From NCBI RefSeq assembly GCF_031755915.1, contig NC_083381.1:3608501-3672500 (forward strand): a stretch of DNA of 64,000 bases, given 5' to 3'. Source of the stretch: Ziziphus jujuba (Eukaryota; Streptophyta; Magnoliopsida; Rosales; Rhamnaceae). Within the stretch, counting starts at the first letter, position 1. Every line of letters begins with the position of its first letter. Positions 11,994-22,970 of this stretch are shown here, one piece after another. The position numbers were made by a program, and so were the translations under genes. The notes under the pieces are model-generated. The model had not been told where the DNA came from and did not search any database. It saw only the letters and a list, made by a program, of their open reading frames with translations.

Positions 11994-13132
11994 CTTAGTA
12001 AAATACTGCAAAAATAAATTAAATCCTCATAATATTCACTCCCTCACGTGTTTCACTCAAATAAGGTCTCGACACTCGTGTTTGCACACTACTTTTGGCT
12101 TTTACCCTCTTTTAAGCTCACACTCTCTTGCCTTTTTCCACTCAAAGAATTATCTCAAAGTTCTAATTAAAACACCCACAAAACAGTAATTAGATTACAA
12201 GTATGTTCTAATTAAACTTATCAATAAAACAGTAGGTAAAGGTAGGCAATACCGAAAGAATTCAACAAAACCTAGTTTCGGCTTTTCTAGGCAAAATAAA
12301 GCAAATTAATGGGAAAACTTTGGAATTTTGAAGAACTGGACCAGATGGTAATAGATTATGAGTTCAAGAATAAAATTCTAGAAAAAGAAATTCAAATACG
12401 AACAAGAATTAAAGAGAACAAAAATATAGAAAAGTGTTGGTTGTTGTTCTTGTAATTCAAGTTTTGTATCAATTCCTTTAACTAATTTTAATCCAAATAA
12501 TTTAGCGCAAAAACTCAATTATCCAGCCGCAAAAATAGCTCTCCAGAAACTGCAAATATGGAATAAATAATCAACACAGCAGCAGTTACAAGAAATTTCC
12601 AGCAACAAACTTCAACACCAATTTTCAACAAACCGATATATATATATTTTTTATATTCAGCTTTCTTCTTCTTCTTTTTTTTTTTTCATTTTTTTTTTTC
12701 ACTCACTGCATATCAAACACAACTGTAGTAGCAAGAATAAACAACAAATTTGCAATTCCAGTTCCAAAAATTCACCAAACCTGTGACCTCCAAATAAACA
12801 CAAATGTGCAGTTTTTTTTTTTTTTTTAAATGTTGCCGCAAACTCTTTGTTTTTTTTTTTTTTTTTTGAATATATGAATGCAAATATTTAAGACTAAAAC
12901 AGGAAAGAAAAATCTACAAAACCGAAATTAATAAGAACAATGATGAAAAACAACCAACAAACTAAGAAACAAAAATACGATAAAACTATAGGAATGAATG
13001 TTTTTTTTAAATTTTTTTTTTAAGATGCAGAACGTGTATGGGACGGATACAACCTTAACCTAATGCTAAAATTGTAGAATAACACAAAAATAAATAAAGC
13101 AAATAAAGATAGATCAAACCTGAACAAAATTT
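11994..13132 (-). other. 5' leader of element D, non-coding
   Basis: Reverse-strand counterpart of the leader in B and E, with several poly-A/T runs (12676, 12813, 12850). No coding sequence. Confidence 0.7.
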
Positions 13133-13145
13133 GGCTCTGATACCA
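13133..13145 (-). other. primer-binding site of element D, tRNA-iMet type
   Basis: On the reverse strand TGGTATCAGAGCC, two bases inside the 5' LTR end. A perfect match to the iMet consensus. Confidence 0.9.
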
Positions 13146-13147
13146 AA

Positions 13148-14019
13148 TGATACGAACCTAGGATGACCTACTCCTAAACCCGTATTATATTAGCCCGGAT
13201 CTAATTATGTTCAAGTTCTAATGGTCACCTTGACCCCTAACAAACCCGTGATTAGAAACCTTGATATATAATGAAGACGCCACAATAGGTGATGGAAGTC
13301 CTACTGATAAGTCAAACTAAAACACTCACTCTCTAATGGTGTTTTATGTGTTCAAAAGAACAAAGAGAATTCAATCTCACAAATAATTTTCTGTATAAAA
13401 TTTAAGTTTCCTTCTTATTGAAAAATAAGCCTTTAAATAGGCTACAAATTCAGGAAATAAAACCCTAAAAAAAAAGGGAAAATCGGCCATACAAAGTAGT
13501 TTCCTATGGTGGCCGAAATTCTCACTCTTTTCCTAAGCTAATTTGGATTAATTAATTCCTTTATTTTGAATTAGCAATTAATTAATTTACAATGAAAATA
13601 AAAAAATAATAACTTTCCTAAACTTATTTTTCCAGAAAATAAATAAATAAAAACTAAAATGTAATGGTAATTTCCTAAAACAAAAGGTAGAATCAAATTA
13701 GGAAACTATAATACTAGCTTTTTGACAAAGTTGACTTTGACCAATCTTTGACCAAATTGAGCTCCAAATCAGCTTCAATATGCTTTTTAGGATGTGAAAT
13801 AAGCTGCATATGATATCCCACATGTTTCCCATGCTTGGAAGAGGAAGAAAAAACCAACTCAGTAAAATACAGTAAAGCCAGAACAAAATACAATAAAAAA
13901 CACGCCAAATTTGAAGATGTCCGTACAACCCCTTTTTGATTACCTTTGAAGTGAATTTAATTGATTCCATATCCTCTTAGACATATGTATAGAATCCATA
14001 AAGAGTTGGAACCATTTCA
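13148..14019 (-). repeat. 5' LTR of element D
   Basis: 872 bp, matching 8404-9276. The right edge (TTTCA at 14019) is where similarity to the 3' LTR stops. The five bases beyond (TGCTG) are also shared with the PPT side of the 3' LTR. Confidence 0.88.
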
Positions 14020-14303
14020 TGCTGTCGCCCATGCCCATTCAATCAACTACCCGCCGGGGTACGAGCCCGCTCCACCGATAACCCGCTGGGGTGCTAACTC
14101 GACATGGATTAAGACTAGGCCAATCACAAGAGCTCAAATTAAGATATTTAAGGACAACCTGGGAGTATTTATATAGGGGGTAATCAATCTCAACAGAGCT
14201 TGTCCATACTTGAAGATACAAAGCCTATTCTAAGCATCCAAGTGGTGGAAGCCGATACGGACCCGGGTGACGGTTTTGGTACATTTTTGGAGTCCGGGAA
14301 GCA
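14020..14303 (+). pseudogene. integrase-tail fragment upstream of LTR 2 of the array
   Basis: About 280 bp of 3' internal sequence, nearly identical to 19260-19504 from about 14060 on (CCGCTCCACCGATAACCCG, then the GPITRA-type block with [17 protein letters not shown]). The first 40 bases look instead like 5590-5628, and the CCCGCYGGGGT word occurs twice, as if two diverged copies had recombined there. It ends in a purine-rich tract (GGAGTCCGGGAAGCA) abutting the LTR start at 14304. Confidence 0.75.
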
Positions 14304-15183
14304 TGAAATGGTTCCAATGCTTTATGGGTTCAATACATATGCCTAAGAGGTCATGTAATCAAGTTAAAGCAGCCTCAAATGCAATCAAAAAGGGCTTGTA
14401 CGGACAGCATCAACAATTTGGCCGAATTTGCTGTATTGCTTGCTGGCTTTACTATATTTTACTGTATTAGCCTTTTCTTATTTTTCCAAGCATGGGTAAC
14501 GTGTGGGACTTCATATTCAGCTTATTTGGCATCCTAAAAAGAATCTAGAAGCTGATTTGAAGCTCAAAGAGGTCAAAGATTGATCAAAGTCAACTTGATC
14601 AAAAAGGCTAGCATTTTTAGTTTCCTAATTTGCTTTTACTTTTTGTTTTAGGAAACTACCATTACTTTTTGGATTTTATTTATTTATTTTCTGGAAAAAT
14701 AACTTTAGGAAGGTTTTTATTTTATTCTTTCCATTGTAAATTAATTAATTCCTAATTTAATATAAAGGAATTAATTAATCAAACTTAGATTAAGAAAGGA
14801 AGTATAGTTTCAGCCAACTAGGTTTCTTTATGTGTGGTGGCTGGTTTTCTTTATGTTCTAGGGTTTTATTTTGTGGCTTTGTAGCCTATTTAAAGGCTTA
14901 GTTATCAATAAGAAAACAACTTTGATTTGATTGAGAAAATACTAGTGAGATTAATTATCTATTTGTTCTTCAAGAACACCTAAAACACCATTAGAGAATT
15001 GGTTGTTTTAGCTTGACTTATCAATAGGTTTTCCATCCCCTATTGTGGCGTCTACATTATACCAAGGTTTCTAACCACAGGTTGGTTAGGGGTTGAGGTC
15101 CATTCCATTAGAACTTGAACTTAATTAAAGATCCGGGCTAATATAATACGGGTTTAGGAGCAGGTCGTCCTAGGTTCGTATCA
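14304..15183 (+). repeat. 5' LTR of element E (LTR 2 of the array)
   Basis: 880 bp, starts TGAAATGGTTCC and ends GGTTCGTATCA. It contains a TATA-like CCTATTTAAAGGC segment near 14887, the likely promoter region. Confidence 0.9.
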
Positions 15184-15185
15184 TT

Positions 15186-15197
15186 TGGTATCAGAGC
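15186..15197 (+). other. primer-binding site of element E, tRNA-iMet type
   Basis: TGGTATCAGAGC two bases after the LTR end. Confidence 0.9.
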
Positions 15198-16360
15198 TAA
15201 ATTTTGTTCAGGTTTGAATCTATCTTTATTTGCTTTATTTGTTTTTGTGTTATTCTGCAATTTTAGCATTAGTTTAAGGTTGCATCCATCCTATACACGT
15301 TCTACATCTAAAAAAAAAAGAAAAAAAATTCATCCCTAGTTGAATTAGGATTTCCTAGTTTTACCGTATTTTTGTTTCCTAGTTTGTTGGTTGTTTTCCA
15401 TCATTGTTATTGTTAATTTTGGTTTTTGTTGATTTTTTTTTGCTGTTTTAGTCTTAAATATTTGCATTCAAATATTCAAAAAAAAAAAAAAAAAAAGGAA
15501 GTTTGCGGCAACATTTAAAAAACAAAAAAAAAAAAAACTGCACATTTTGTTTATTTGGAGGTCACGGGTTTGGTGTTTGTTTTGGAGTTGGAATTGCAAT
15601 TTTGGTAATTATTCTTGCTACTGCAGTTGTTTATGTTCTGTGAGTGAAAAAAAAAAAAAAAAAAAGAAGAAGGTAAAGCCGAATAAAAAAAAAAAAAGAG
15701 GAAAAAAAAAATTTATTTCGGTTTGTTGGAGTTTGATTTGTCTGCTGGAATCTTGTTGGAGCTGCTGTTTTTTTTTTATTATTTATTCAATATTTGAGTT
15801 GCTGGAGAATTATTTTTGCTGCTGGATATTTGGATTTTGGGTGCTTAAATTATTTGGATTAAAATTAGATAAAGGAATTGATACAAAACTTGAATTACAA
15901 GAACAACAACCAACACTTTTCTATATTTTTGTTCTCTTTGATTCTTGTTCGTATTTGAATTTCTTTTTCTGGAATTTTATTCTTAAACTCATAATCTACT
16001 ACCATCTGGTGCAGTTTTCAAAAATTCCAACGTTTTCCCATTATTTTGTGTTTTCTTGTCTAGAAAGCCGAAAAATTAGGATTTGTTGGATTCTTTCGGT
16101 ATTGCCTACTTTTTGCTACTGTTTTGTTGATAAGTTTAATTAAAACAAATTAGTGATCTAATTTCTGTTTTGTGGGTGTTTTAATCAGAACTTTGAGATA
16201 ATTCATTGAGTGGAAAAAGGCAAGAGTGTGTGAGCTTAAAAGAGGGTAAAAGCCGAAACTAGTGTGCAAACACGAGTGTCAAGTCCTTATTTGAGTGAAA
16301 CACGTAAGGGAGTGAAATTGGTAAGGTCCTATTTTATTTCTATTGCATTATTATACTAAC
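15198..16360 (+). other. 5' leader of element E, non-coding
   Basis: A long leader with homopolymer A runs (15478-15496, 15645-15665, 15686-15712). The 198-codon frame across 15547-16143 is made of Lys, Phe and Cys runs and is not conserved in B or D, so it is not called as a gene. Confidence 0.7.
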
Positions 16361-18406
16361 ATGACAGAATCAAGAATGAGGAGAGGAGATCCACCTTTGA
16401 GGGTCAATGAGGAGGAATCCGTAGCATTCCATGGCGATGCCCGAGCTACCGGGAGTGGAGACCAAATGGACATGAGAGCTGTTTTGGAGTCAATACAGCG
16501 GGTTAGTGCTCAAGTTGAGCATGTGAATCAAAGAATGGGAAGGCTAGAAGCCTCACAAGGAATGTCGAACACAAGAAATAGGCAAGAATTCCATGAAGGA
16601 CGAGGCCGAGGACGAGGAGGTCGTGAGAGACCGAGAGAGGAATTTGATGAGGAGCCATTTGGTGGAGACTTTGAGGAAGGTATGGATGAAACTTTTGCTG
16701 TCCAAGATAGAGCTGGCCATGGAAGATATAGGAGGGAAGATACAGATGATGATTTGGGAAATATCAAGGTTAACATCCCACCTTTTATATGTAAAAGTGA
16801 TCCCAAAGCATATTTGGAGTGGGAAGAAAAGATGGAGATGATATTTGACCGCCATAATTATTCGGAGGCTAAGAAGGTGAAATTGGCAGCAATGGAGTTT
16901 GGCCATTATGCACTCCAATGGTGGACCAATGAGCAAAACACCTGAAGGAGAGTTGGTGATGACTTGATTACTACATGGCGACAAATGAAAGGAGCCATGC
17001 GGAAGCGATTCGTACCATCACACTACCATAGGTTGCTGCATCAAAGACTTCAATCTTTATCTCAAGGACATGGATCCGTGGAGGATTATTACAAGGAGAT
17101 GGAGATGCTTATGATGAGATTGAACTTGAATGAAGATAGGAAAGCAACCATGGCAAGGTTTCTTGGTGGTTTGAATCGTGAAATAGCCAATCAACTAGAA
17201 TTGCAACAATATGTGGAATTGGAGGAGATGTTGCATGTGGCTATTAAATTAGAGCATCAATTCAAGAGGAGGGGTGTAAGATCATGGTTTGGAGGTGTTT
17301 CTAACCGTGGAAGGTCCAATTCAAGTGGCTGGAGGAACAATCCCATCCATGAAAGCAAGCCAAAGCTGAAAGTCAAAGAAGAAAGTTCAAATTGGCCAAG
17401 GAAGGAGACTAGAACCGAATCTGTCAAAGCACCAAAGAATGAGGTAAAATTAGATCCTAAACCTTCTAGAACTCATGATGTTGTGTGTTTTAAGTGCCAG
17501 GGAGGAGGACACATTGCTAGCCAATGCCCGAATAGAAGAATCATGGTGTTAAAGGGCAATGACGAGCTAGAATCAAAAAGTGAAGAAAGTGAGGATGAAG
17601 CCAAGCAAGAAGAGGAGGACTTGGAGGATGAACCCGAAACCTTGCAAGCACCCAATGCTGAATTAAACTTGGTTTCTAGGAGAGTACTTGTTGCATACAA
17701 AGATGAGGATGAAATTCAAAGAGAGAACATCTTCCTCACACGATGTGAAATTCAACGTAAGATTTGTAGTATGATTATTGATAGTAGAAGTTGTACTAAT
17801 GTAATAAGTAACCTTGTAGTTGATAAATTGGGCTTAAAAACAATAAAACATCCTGAACCATATAGATTACAATGGCTTAATGATAATGTTGAGATGAAAG
17901 TAAACAAACAAGCCAAAGTGAAATTTAGTATAGGTAGATATGAGGATGTAGTCTTATGTGATATTGTACCCATGATTGCTGGACATATACTATTAGGTAG
18001 GCCATGGCAATTTGATAAAGATGCTACTCATTTTGGTCGAGAAAATAGTATTGTTTTCAGGTTTAAAGGGAAGAAGGTCAAGCTGGAACCATTATCTCCT
18101 AAAGAGGTTTACAAAGACCAATTACAAATACAACAAAGGAGAGAAGTCGAAAAGCTCAAGGAAAAAGCAAGTATGGCACCAACGGCTTCACCATTGTTTC
18201 AAGAAGGTAAGAATGAGGTTGCTGATCAAGGTAAGGTTTCTAAGACTCATATTGAGTGGAAAGATCAAGGAAAAACTGAAAGAGAGGGGAAAAAAGTGGC
18301 AAACCCGAGAGCTTGGAGAAGGAAGGGAAATCCGAAGGTTTGTGCCAATCCAAAGGGGAAAAAGAAAAAGAAAGAAAAGAAAGGTCAAGTAGCAACTTTT
18401 ATTTGA
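16361..18406 (+). pseudogene. gag-protease of element E
   Basis: Gag forms the particle and binds RNA; the protease would cut the polyprotein. Start at 16361 (MTESRMRRGDPPLRVNEEES), shared with B and D. Order: coiled-coil-like segment, Gly/Arg hinge (GRGRGGRERPREEF), gag core (NIKVNIPPFI, YALQWWTN, RQMKGAMRKRF), a CCHC zinc knuckle CFKCQGGGHIASQC, an acidic spacer (SEESEDEAKQEEEDLEDE) and a retropepsin domain ending LLGRPWQFDKD. Two lesions: an in-frame TGA at 16943-16945 (element D has an arginine codon there), and the catalytic DSG changed to DSR (IIDSRSCTNVIS). The frame leaves the next block in an A-rich run near 18360-18385. Confidence 0.87.
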
Positions 18407-19434
18407 GTTTAGGGGATATTAATAATGTTATTGAGTGTAAGAAACCTTTGCTGGTCATAATTTATAAAGAAAATTATTTTAATGATCAAACTAACTTTGA
18501 AGAACTTGAATTGCCAAGTTCAATGATTTCTCTTTTGAAGGAATTTGGAGATGTCTTCCCAAATGAAATTCCAAGTGGACTACCATCCAATCAAGAGGGA
18601 AAAGGTGAGCTTGTTGTCCAAGGTAAGTCTTCTAATACTCAGGTTGTGTGGAAAAATTTTAATAAAACCAAGAGTGAGAAATTTGATGCAAAAGCCGAGA
18701 GTGAGGAAGGTGAGATGGCCGTGAGTGAGAAAGGAAAAGGAAGACAAGAAAGGAAAAATATAAATTTTTATCTTAGCTTTGGTGATGTTAATAAAGTAAT
18801 TATGAATAAGAAATCATTGCTGACCATGAATTTTAAAGATACTTATTTAAAGATATCTTTATTTCATCAAACTTTATCTGCATTGTTGAGAGCTTTACTT
18901 AGTGGCAATTTGAAAATTTGGGAAATATTGTTTGTTAACTTTAAAAAGTGTAATTTTTACCATAATGAGCATGTATTTCTAGATTTTGTTGTAATAGTGT
19001 TTGACCCAGGAGAATTGGGTTGGTTTCACTTCCGAAAGGAAAGGTTTCCTAATCAAAGAAAGTCAAAGCTCATGCCGCCTATGGATGGACCTTTTCAAGT
19101 TTTGGAGCCGAATAACAAGAATGCCTACAAGCTTAATTTACTGGGTGAGTATAACATGAGTGCTGCATTTAATGTTGCTGATTTAACTCCTTTTACTGTA
19201 GGTGATGATCTTGATTTGAGGACAAATCCTTTTCAAGAGGAGGGGAATGATATGATTCCGCCCGAGCCCGCTCCACCGATAACCCGTTGGGGTGCTAACT
19301 CGACACGGATTAAGACTAGGCCAATCACAAGACCTAAAATTAAGATATTTAAGGACAACCTGGGAGTATTTATACAGGGGGTAATCAATCTCAACAGAGC
19401 TTGTCCATATTTGAAGATACAAAGCATATTCTAA
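18407..19434 (+). pseudogene. duplicated protease-RT linker fused to integrase tail (element E)
   Basis: The open frame 18313-19434 starts in the Lys-rich run and reads [20 protein letters not shown], the first residues of the RT region ([19 protein letters not shown]), then jumps back to a second linker copy ([20 protein letters not shown]). It then goes straight to the integrase tail ([47 protein letters not shown]). RT motifs, RNase H and the integrase HHCC and DDE core are all absent. The linker repeat has a period of about 395 bp (about 18190-18585 versus 18586-18900). Element D has only one linker copy. Confidence 0.82.
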
Positions 19435-19487
19435 GAATCCAAGTGGTGGAAGCCGATACGGACCCGGGTGACAGTTTTTGTACATTT

Positions 19488-19504
19488 TTGGAGTCTGGGA
19501 AGCA
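19488..19504 (+). other. polypurine tract of element E
   Basis: The purine-rich GGAGTCTGGGAAGCA directly before the 3' LTR start is the expected plus-strand priming site. Confidence 0.7.
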
Positions 19505-20383
19505 TGAAATGGTTCCAATGCTTTATGGGTTCAATACATATGCCTAAGAGGTCATGGAATCAAGTTAAATCAGCCTCAAATGCAATCAAAAAGGGCTTGT
19601 ACGGACAGCATCAACAATTTGGCCGAATTTGCTGTATTGCTTGTTGGCTTTACTATATTTTACTGTATTAGCCTTTTCTTATTTTTCCAAGCATGGGCAA
19701 CGTGTGGGACTTCATATTCAGCTTATTTGGCATCCTAAAAAGAATCTAGAAGCTGATTTGAAGCTCAAAGAGGTCAAAGATTGATCAAAGTCAACTTGAT
19801 CAAAAAGGCTAGCATTTTTAGTTTCCTAATTTGCTTTTACTTTTTGTTTTAGGAAACTACCATTACTTTTTGGATTTTATTTATTTATTTTCTGAAAAAA
19901 TAACTTTAGGAAGGTTTTTATTTTATTCTTTCCATTGTAAATTAATTAATTCCTAATTTAATATAAAGGAATTAATTAATCAAACTTAGATTAGGAAAGG
20001 AAGTATAGTTTCAGCCAACTAGGTTTCTTTATGTGTGGTGGCTGGTTTTCTTTATGTTCTAGGGTTTTATTTCGTGGCTTTGTAGCCTATTTAAAGGCTT
20101 AGTTATCAATAAGAAAACAACTTTGATTTGATTGAGAAAATACTAGTGAGATTAATTATCTCTTTGTTCTTCAAGAACACCTAAAACACCATTAGAGAAT
20201 TGGTTGTTTTAGCTTGACTTATCATAGGTTTTCCATCCCCTATTGTGGCGTCTACATTATACCAAGGTTTCTAACCACAGGTTGGTTAAGGGTTGAGGTC
20301 CATTCCATTAGAACTTGAACTTAATTAAAGATCCGGGCTAATATAATACGGGTTTAGTAGCAGATCGTCCTAGGTTCGTATCA
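19505..20383 (+). repeat. 3' LTR of element E (LTR 3 of the array)
   Basis: 879 bp. Differences from 14304-15183 are scattered single substitutions plus one 1-base indel near 20225. The right edge (GTATCA, 20383) is followed by unrelated DNA. Confidence 0.9.
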
Positions 20384-20742
20384 CAAAGGATTTATAGGTA
20401 GGTTGGGTAGAAGAAGAGTGTCTTACCGTTTCTTTGCTCATGATATGCAATTTGTAGTTGCACACCTACACATGCACATATGATATAAATACATTGGAAT
20501 GAGAGCATTTTTCAACTAATGTATAGAGAGATGAGACGCTAGGACCGTGAGCTCAGAAAATAGTCAACTTGAGTTCATTTTGCTCGTGTTCTTTATTTCA
20601 GTAGGTGCTGAAATTACTGTTCTATTAGAAACGTTGAAGATTTATGACATGGTCTCATTGTCTGAGTTTGAGAACAATGGGAATCGTTGATCCATGTTAT
20701 AAATTTTAATGTTCTAACCTCTAATAGTAATGATTATGCCCC
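20384..20742. other. no gene seen
   Basis: Flank to the right of the gypsy array. The first 25 bases show weak similarity to 25191-25215, which would make this the continuation of duplicated segment copy 1, but the match is too short to rely on. Confidence 0.4.
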
Positions 20743-21827
20743 TTATCCTTGGTATTGACCCATCATCTTGTTAAAGGAAAACATGAAACAATAACTAACA
20801 ACGAGGCAAATGGCAATGCCAAGCCTGTGGGAAACTCCCAAAACCACATACATTCCTGTCATAAACGCAATTAGTATTGCTATCATGGCAAATATGATGA
20901 GGTTGAATGCGAGGTTAAAGTATGAAGGGTCCTTTTTCTTGCCTTGTTTCATTACCAAGAACAGGTGGATCATACAGCACAAGTAGAAAGTGCCATGGCT
21001 ACAATGTCTGCTATAATAAATTTCTTGAATGCTGGATTTTTCTTTAGAACCGCACTTCCTTGCTGCGAGCCTTTGTCTCTCACTAAACCCCCTGGTAAAG
21101 TAAAACATCTTACAAATGTCACAATCACTATGAGTGCTGGTGCTCCCAAAATAAACTCCTTAGCTTTGTGAACTTCAGAAGTAAGGGATGGTACAGCAGC
21201 TGAAAGTTCAAAAAATGTCTGTCATGAACAAAGATTGAAGCATGTTATTGGAATTAAAGGACAAAACTGTATGAAATCAAAAAAATATTGTATACTCAAT
21301 TTTGCATGCTTATCTTATAGTAAGCTCTCACATTCCACCATATATGGTTGGATGTATACAAAATATCCCTCATGCAATGTCGTGTTTCCTTTTTTGTTTT
21401 TTGTCCTCAACATTACTGTTGGAGGCTGTTTTCATTGTCTAGCTCAAGACTGCATAACTGGTATGTTAGTTGTTTCACTACAAAAGCATCCCCGTGTCAT
21501 GCTGCTATGTGCATCGAAGTGTCTTCTCTAGCATTTGTTTCTTCAACAGTGATGGACAAATATCAAGGACCTCTTTTACAAAGCTAATTAGTATTGTTTT
21601 CATAATCAACGTTTGGGAAGTGTCTTCTGCAGCATTTAGGATCCTCAAAATTTTCTGAAAACCATGAAAATGAGTACCAATTCATCAAATCTGGCATCTT
21701 GTATATCTTCAGCATCTGTGTTGTCAAGATGGATATGGAGAATTGTATTATTATCCGAAGTCAATAAGCGATTGAGATGCTCTTTATGCTCTTTGAAGGT
21801 AGAAGCTTCACCTGTTTTTGCTGCCAT
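20743..21827 (-). pseudogene. ankyrin-repeat/PGG-domain membrane protein (ACD6/ITN1-like), decayed
   Basis: The family couples N-terminal ankyrin repeats to a C-terminal four-helix membrane (PGG) domain and includes plant defence and stress regulators. Reading 5' to 3' on the reverse strand: MAAKTGEASTF..HLNRLL with NTILHIHL (first ankyrin repeat, 21827-21645); FVKEVLDICPSLL then, in another frame, a repeat reading TSMHIAA-stop-HGDAFVVKQL (about 21580-21440); the PGG segment with CFTLPGGLVRDKG and NPAFKKFIIADIVAMA (about 21165-20990); and, after a 1-base frame change near 20985, the last two membrane helices (NLIIFAMIAILIAFMTGMYVVLGV). Stops and frame changes are numerous and most ankyrin repeats are missing, so it is non-functional. 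Confidence 0.8.
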
Positions 21828-22564
21828 ATGTATAAATCACAGTGGATGATGATGTTGATGCAATGAGTTTCATGGGGCTGCGAGGTTGAGGTCATGTCCA
21901 TTGAATTACTCATGCCTTCTATTTTCTCTTCCTTGCAAAATTCTAATATGCTTAATTTGATATATGAAGGCTATGAAAAATGTGAAGAAAATGGTATTTG
22001 CCTCTTCCTCTTCTTCCTCTTTGTCAATGGTAGGGCTCATATGCCATATGATTGTGGCTCGATTTTCTAAATGATGAGATTCGAATCTTTTAGAAATAAG
22101 GTTGGATGAGAATTGATTGGATTTGTTTAGAAGATGAACTTGTACAAGATGAAAGAAATTCAAACATGTGAACTACTTTAATTATTCACTAGACTTTTTT
22201 ATTTTTGTTTTTTGAGGTTTCTCTTTTTCTTTCCGGTTCCATAGGAGTGTCCATTTTCTATAACAGTGTTTATTTAAGAATTGTTTAAAGAAACTATTTT
22301 GAAATAGATGAATGGTGGTACATGTTTTGTTAGCACAAGTGGAAAATGTATCAATATGCCTTGTAGTTATCAAGTATATGGACCTTGCTTTACAATCTAG
22401 CATAAATTAGTATGTCTTCTATTATTATCTATCTTCTTTCCTTTCTTAAAGAGTTGCTATTTTTCTAATAAGAATGCCAGGTTTTGATAATTTACCCATT
22501 TAGATATAATTGTAACTTGTGTCGATGTAATGCATCCATCGGTCCTCGAACTACTTCACTTTTT
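21828..22564. other. no gene seen
   Basis: Intergenic DNA upstream of the ankyrin pseudogene. The reverse frames 22163-21906 and 22403-22182 have no recognisable domain. Confidence 0.4.
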
Positions 22565-22970
22565 CACTTGCAGATTTGATTAATATGTCTTTTGTGTTTT
22601 TGTGGATCTTAAAGTTTAACTTACCTATATCGTTGAGAAATAGACAAATTAATGAACTAGAGACTCAATATGCTATGTTACTGTTACCATCTTCAAGACC
22701 GCCACCATGTTCTCTCCACCTATATCTCGGACTTTTCATTTCTGCAATTGATTATGGGTGTCACCATCAACATTCGTTTCTTATCCACTATTACTCCCCA
22801 AATCAAGCCTTGGCCACTAGTCCTCTACCTAAAGTGCCTTTTGTCAATGATCACCAACTAGTAGAATCTTGACCTTGCCCTCCAAATCTTCCATTATGCA
22901 AGAAACTTCCACCAGGATTTCTCCCATAACTATGAAACTTACCATGTTATCATTCAACATCTCTTGTATG
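22565..22970. repeat. dispersed repeat X, copy 2 (pairs with 2651-3050)
   Basis: Same order and orientation as copy 1. Here it is contiguous on the reverse strand with the protease end of a gag-protease remnant, which supports a retroelement origin for X. Confidence 0.65.

Larger units (their letters stand above)
8404..14019 (-). mobile_element. CRM-like non-autonomous LTR retrotransposon (element D), reverse strand
   Basis: 5616 bp with LTRs at 8404-9276 (3') and 13148-14019 (5'), both TG...CA, and a primer-binding site inside the 5' LTR. The interior holds gag, protease, a linker and the integrase C-terminal tail, but no reverse transcriptase, RNase H or integrase core. The two LTRs differ at several per cent of positions by eye, more than those of element E, so D is the older insertion. 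It interrupts the B gag on the left. On the right the expected continuation of gag is absent: the flank at 14020 is integrase-tail sequence, and no target duplication is seen (ATTAT versus TGCTG). The right junction has therefore been rearranged. Confidence 0.85.
14304..20383 (+). mobile_element. CRM-like non-autonomous LTR retrotransposon (element E), near complete
   Basis: 6080 bp with LTRs 14304-15183 and 19505-20383 that differ at only about a dozen positions by eye (about 98.6% identity), so it is the youngest element of this family here. It has a perfect primer-binding site, a 1.2-kb leader, gag-protease with one stop, a duplicated linker, a deletion of RT, RNase H and the integrase core, the integrase tail and a polypurine tract. 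It could move only with proteins from a relative. There is no 5-bp target duplication: the left flank is integrase tail, the right flank CAAAG. That fits a tandem, LTR-sharing arrangement rather than a simple insertion. Confidence 0.88.

Noticed and set aside
15547..16143. 198-codon frame in the leader of element E
   Set aside because: Composed of Lys, Phe, Cys and Trp runs from homopolymer DNA, and not open in the equivalent leaders of B and D.
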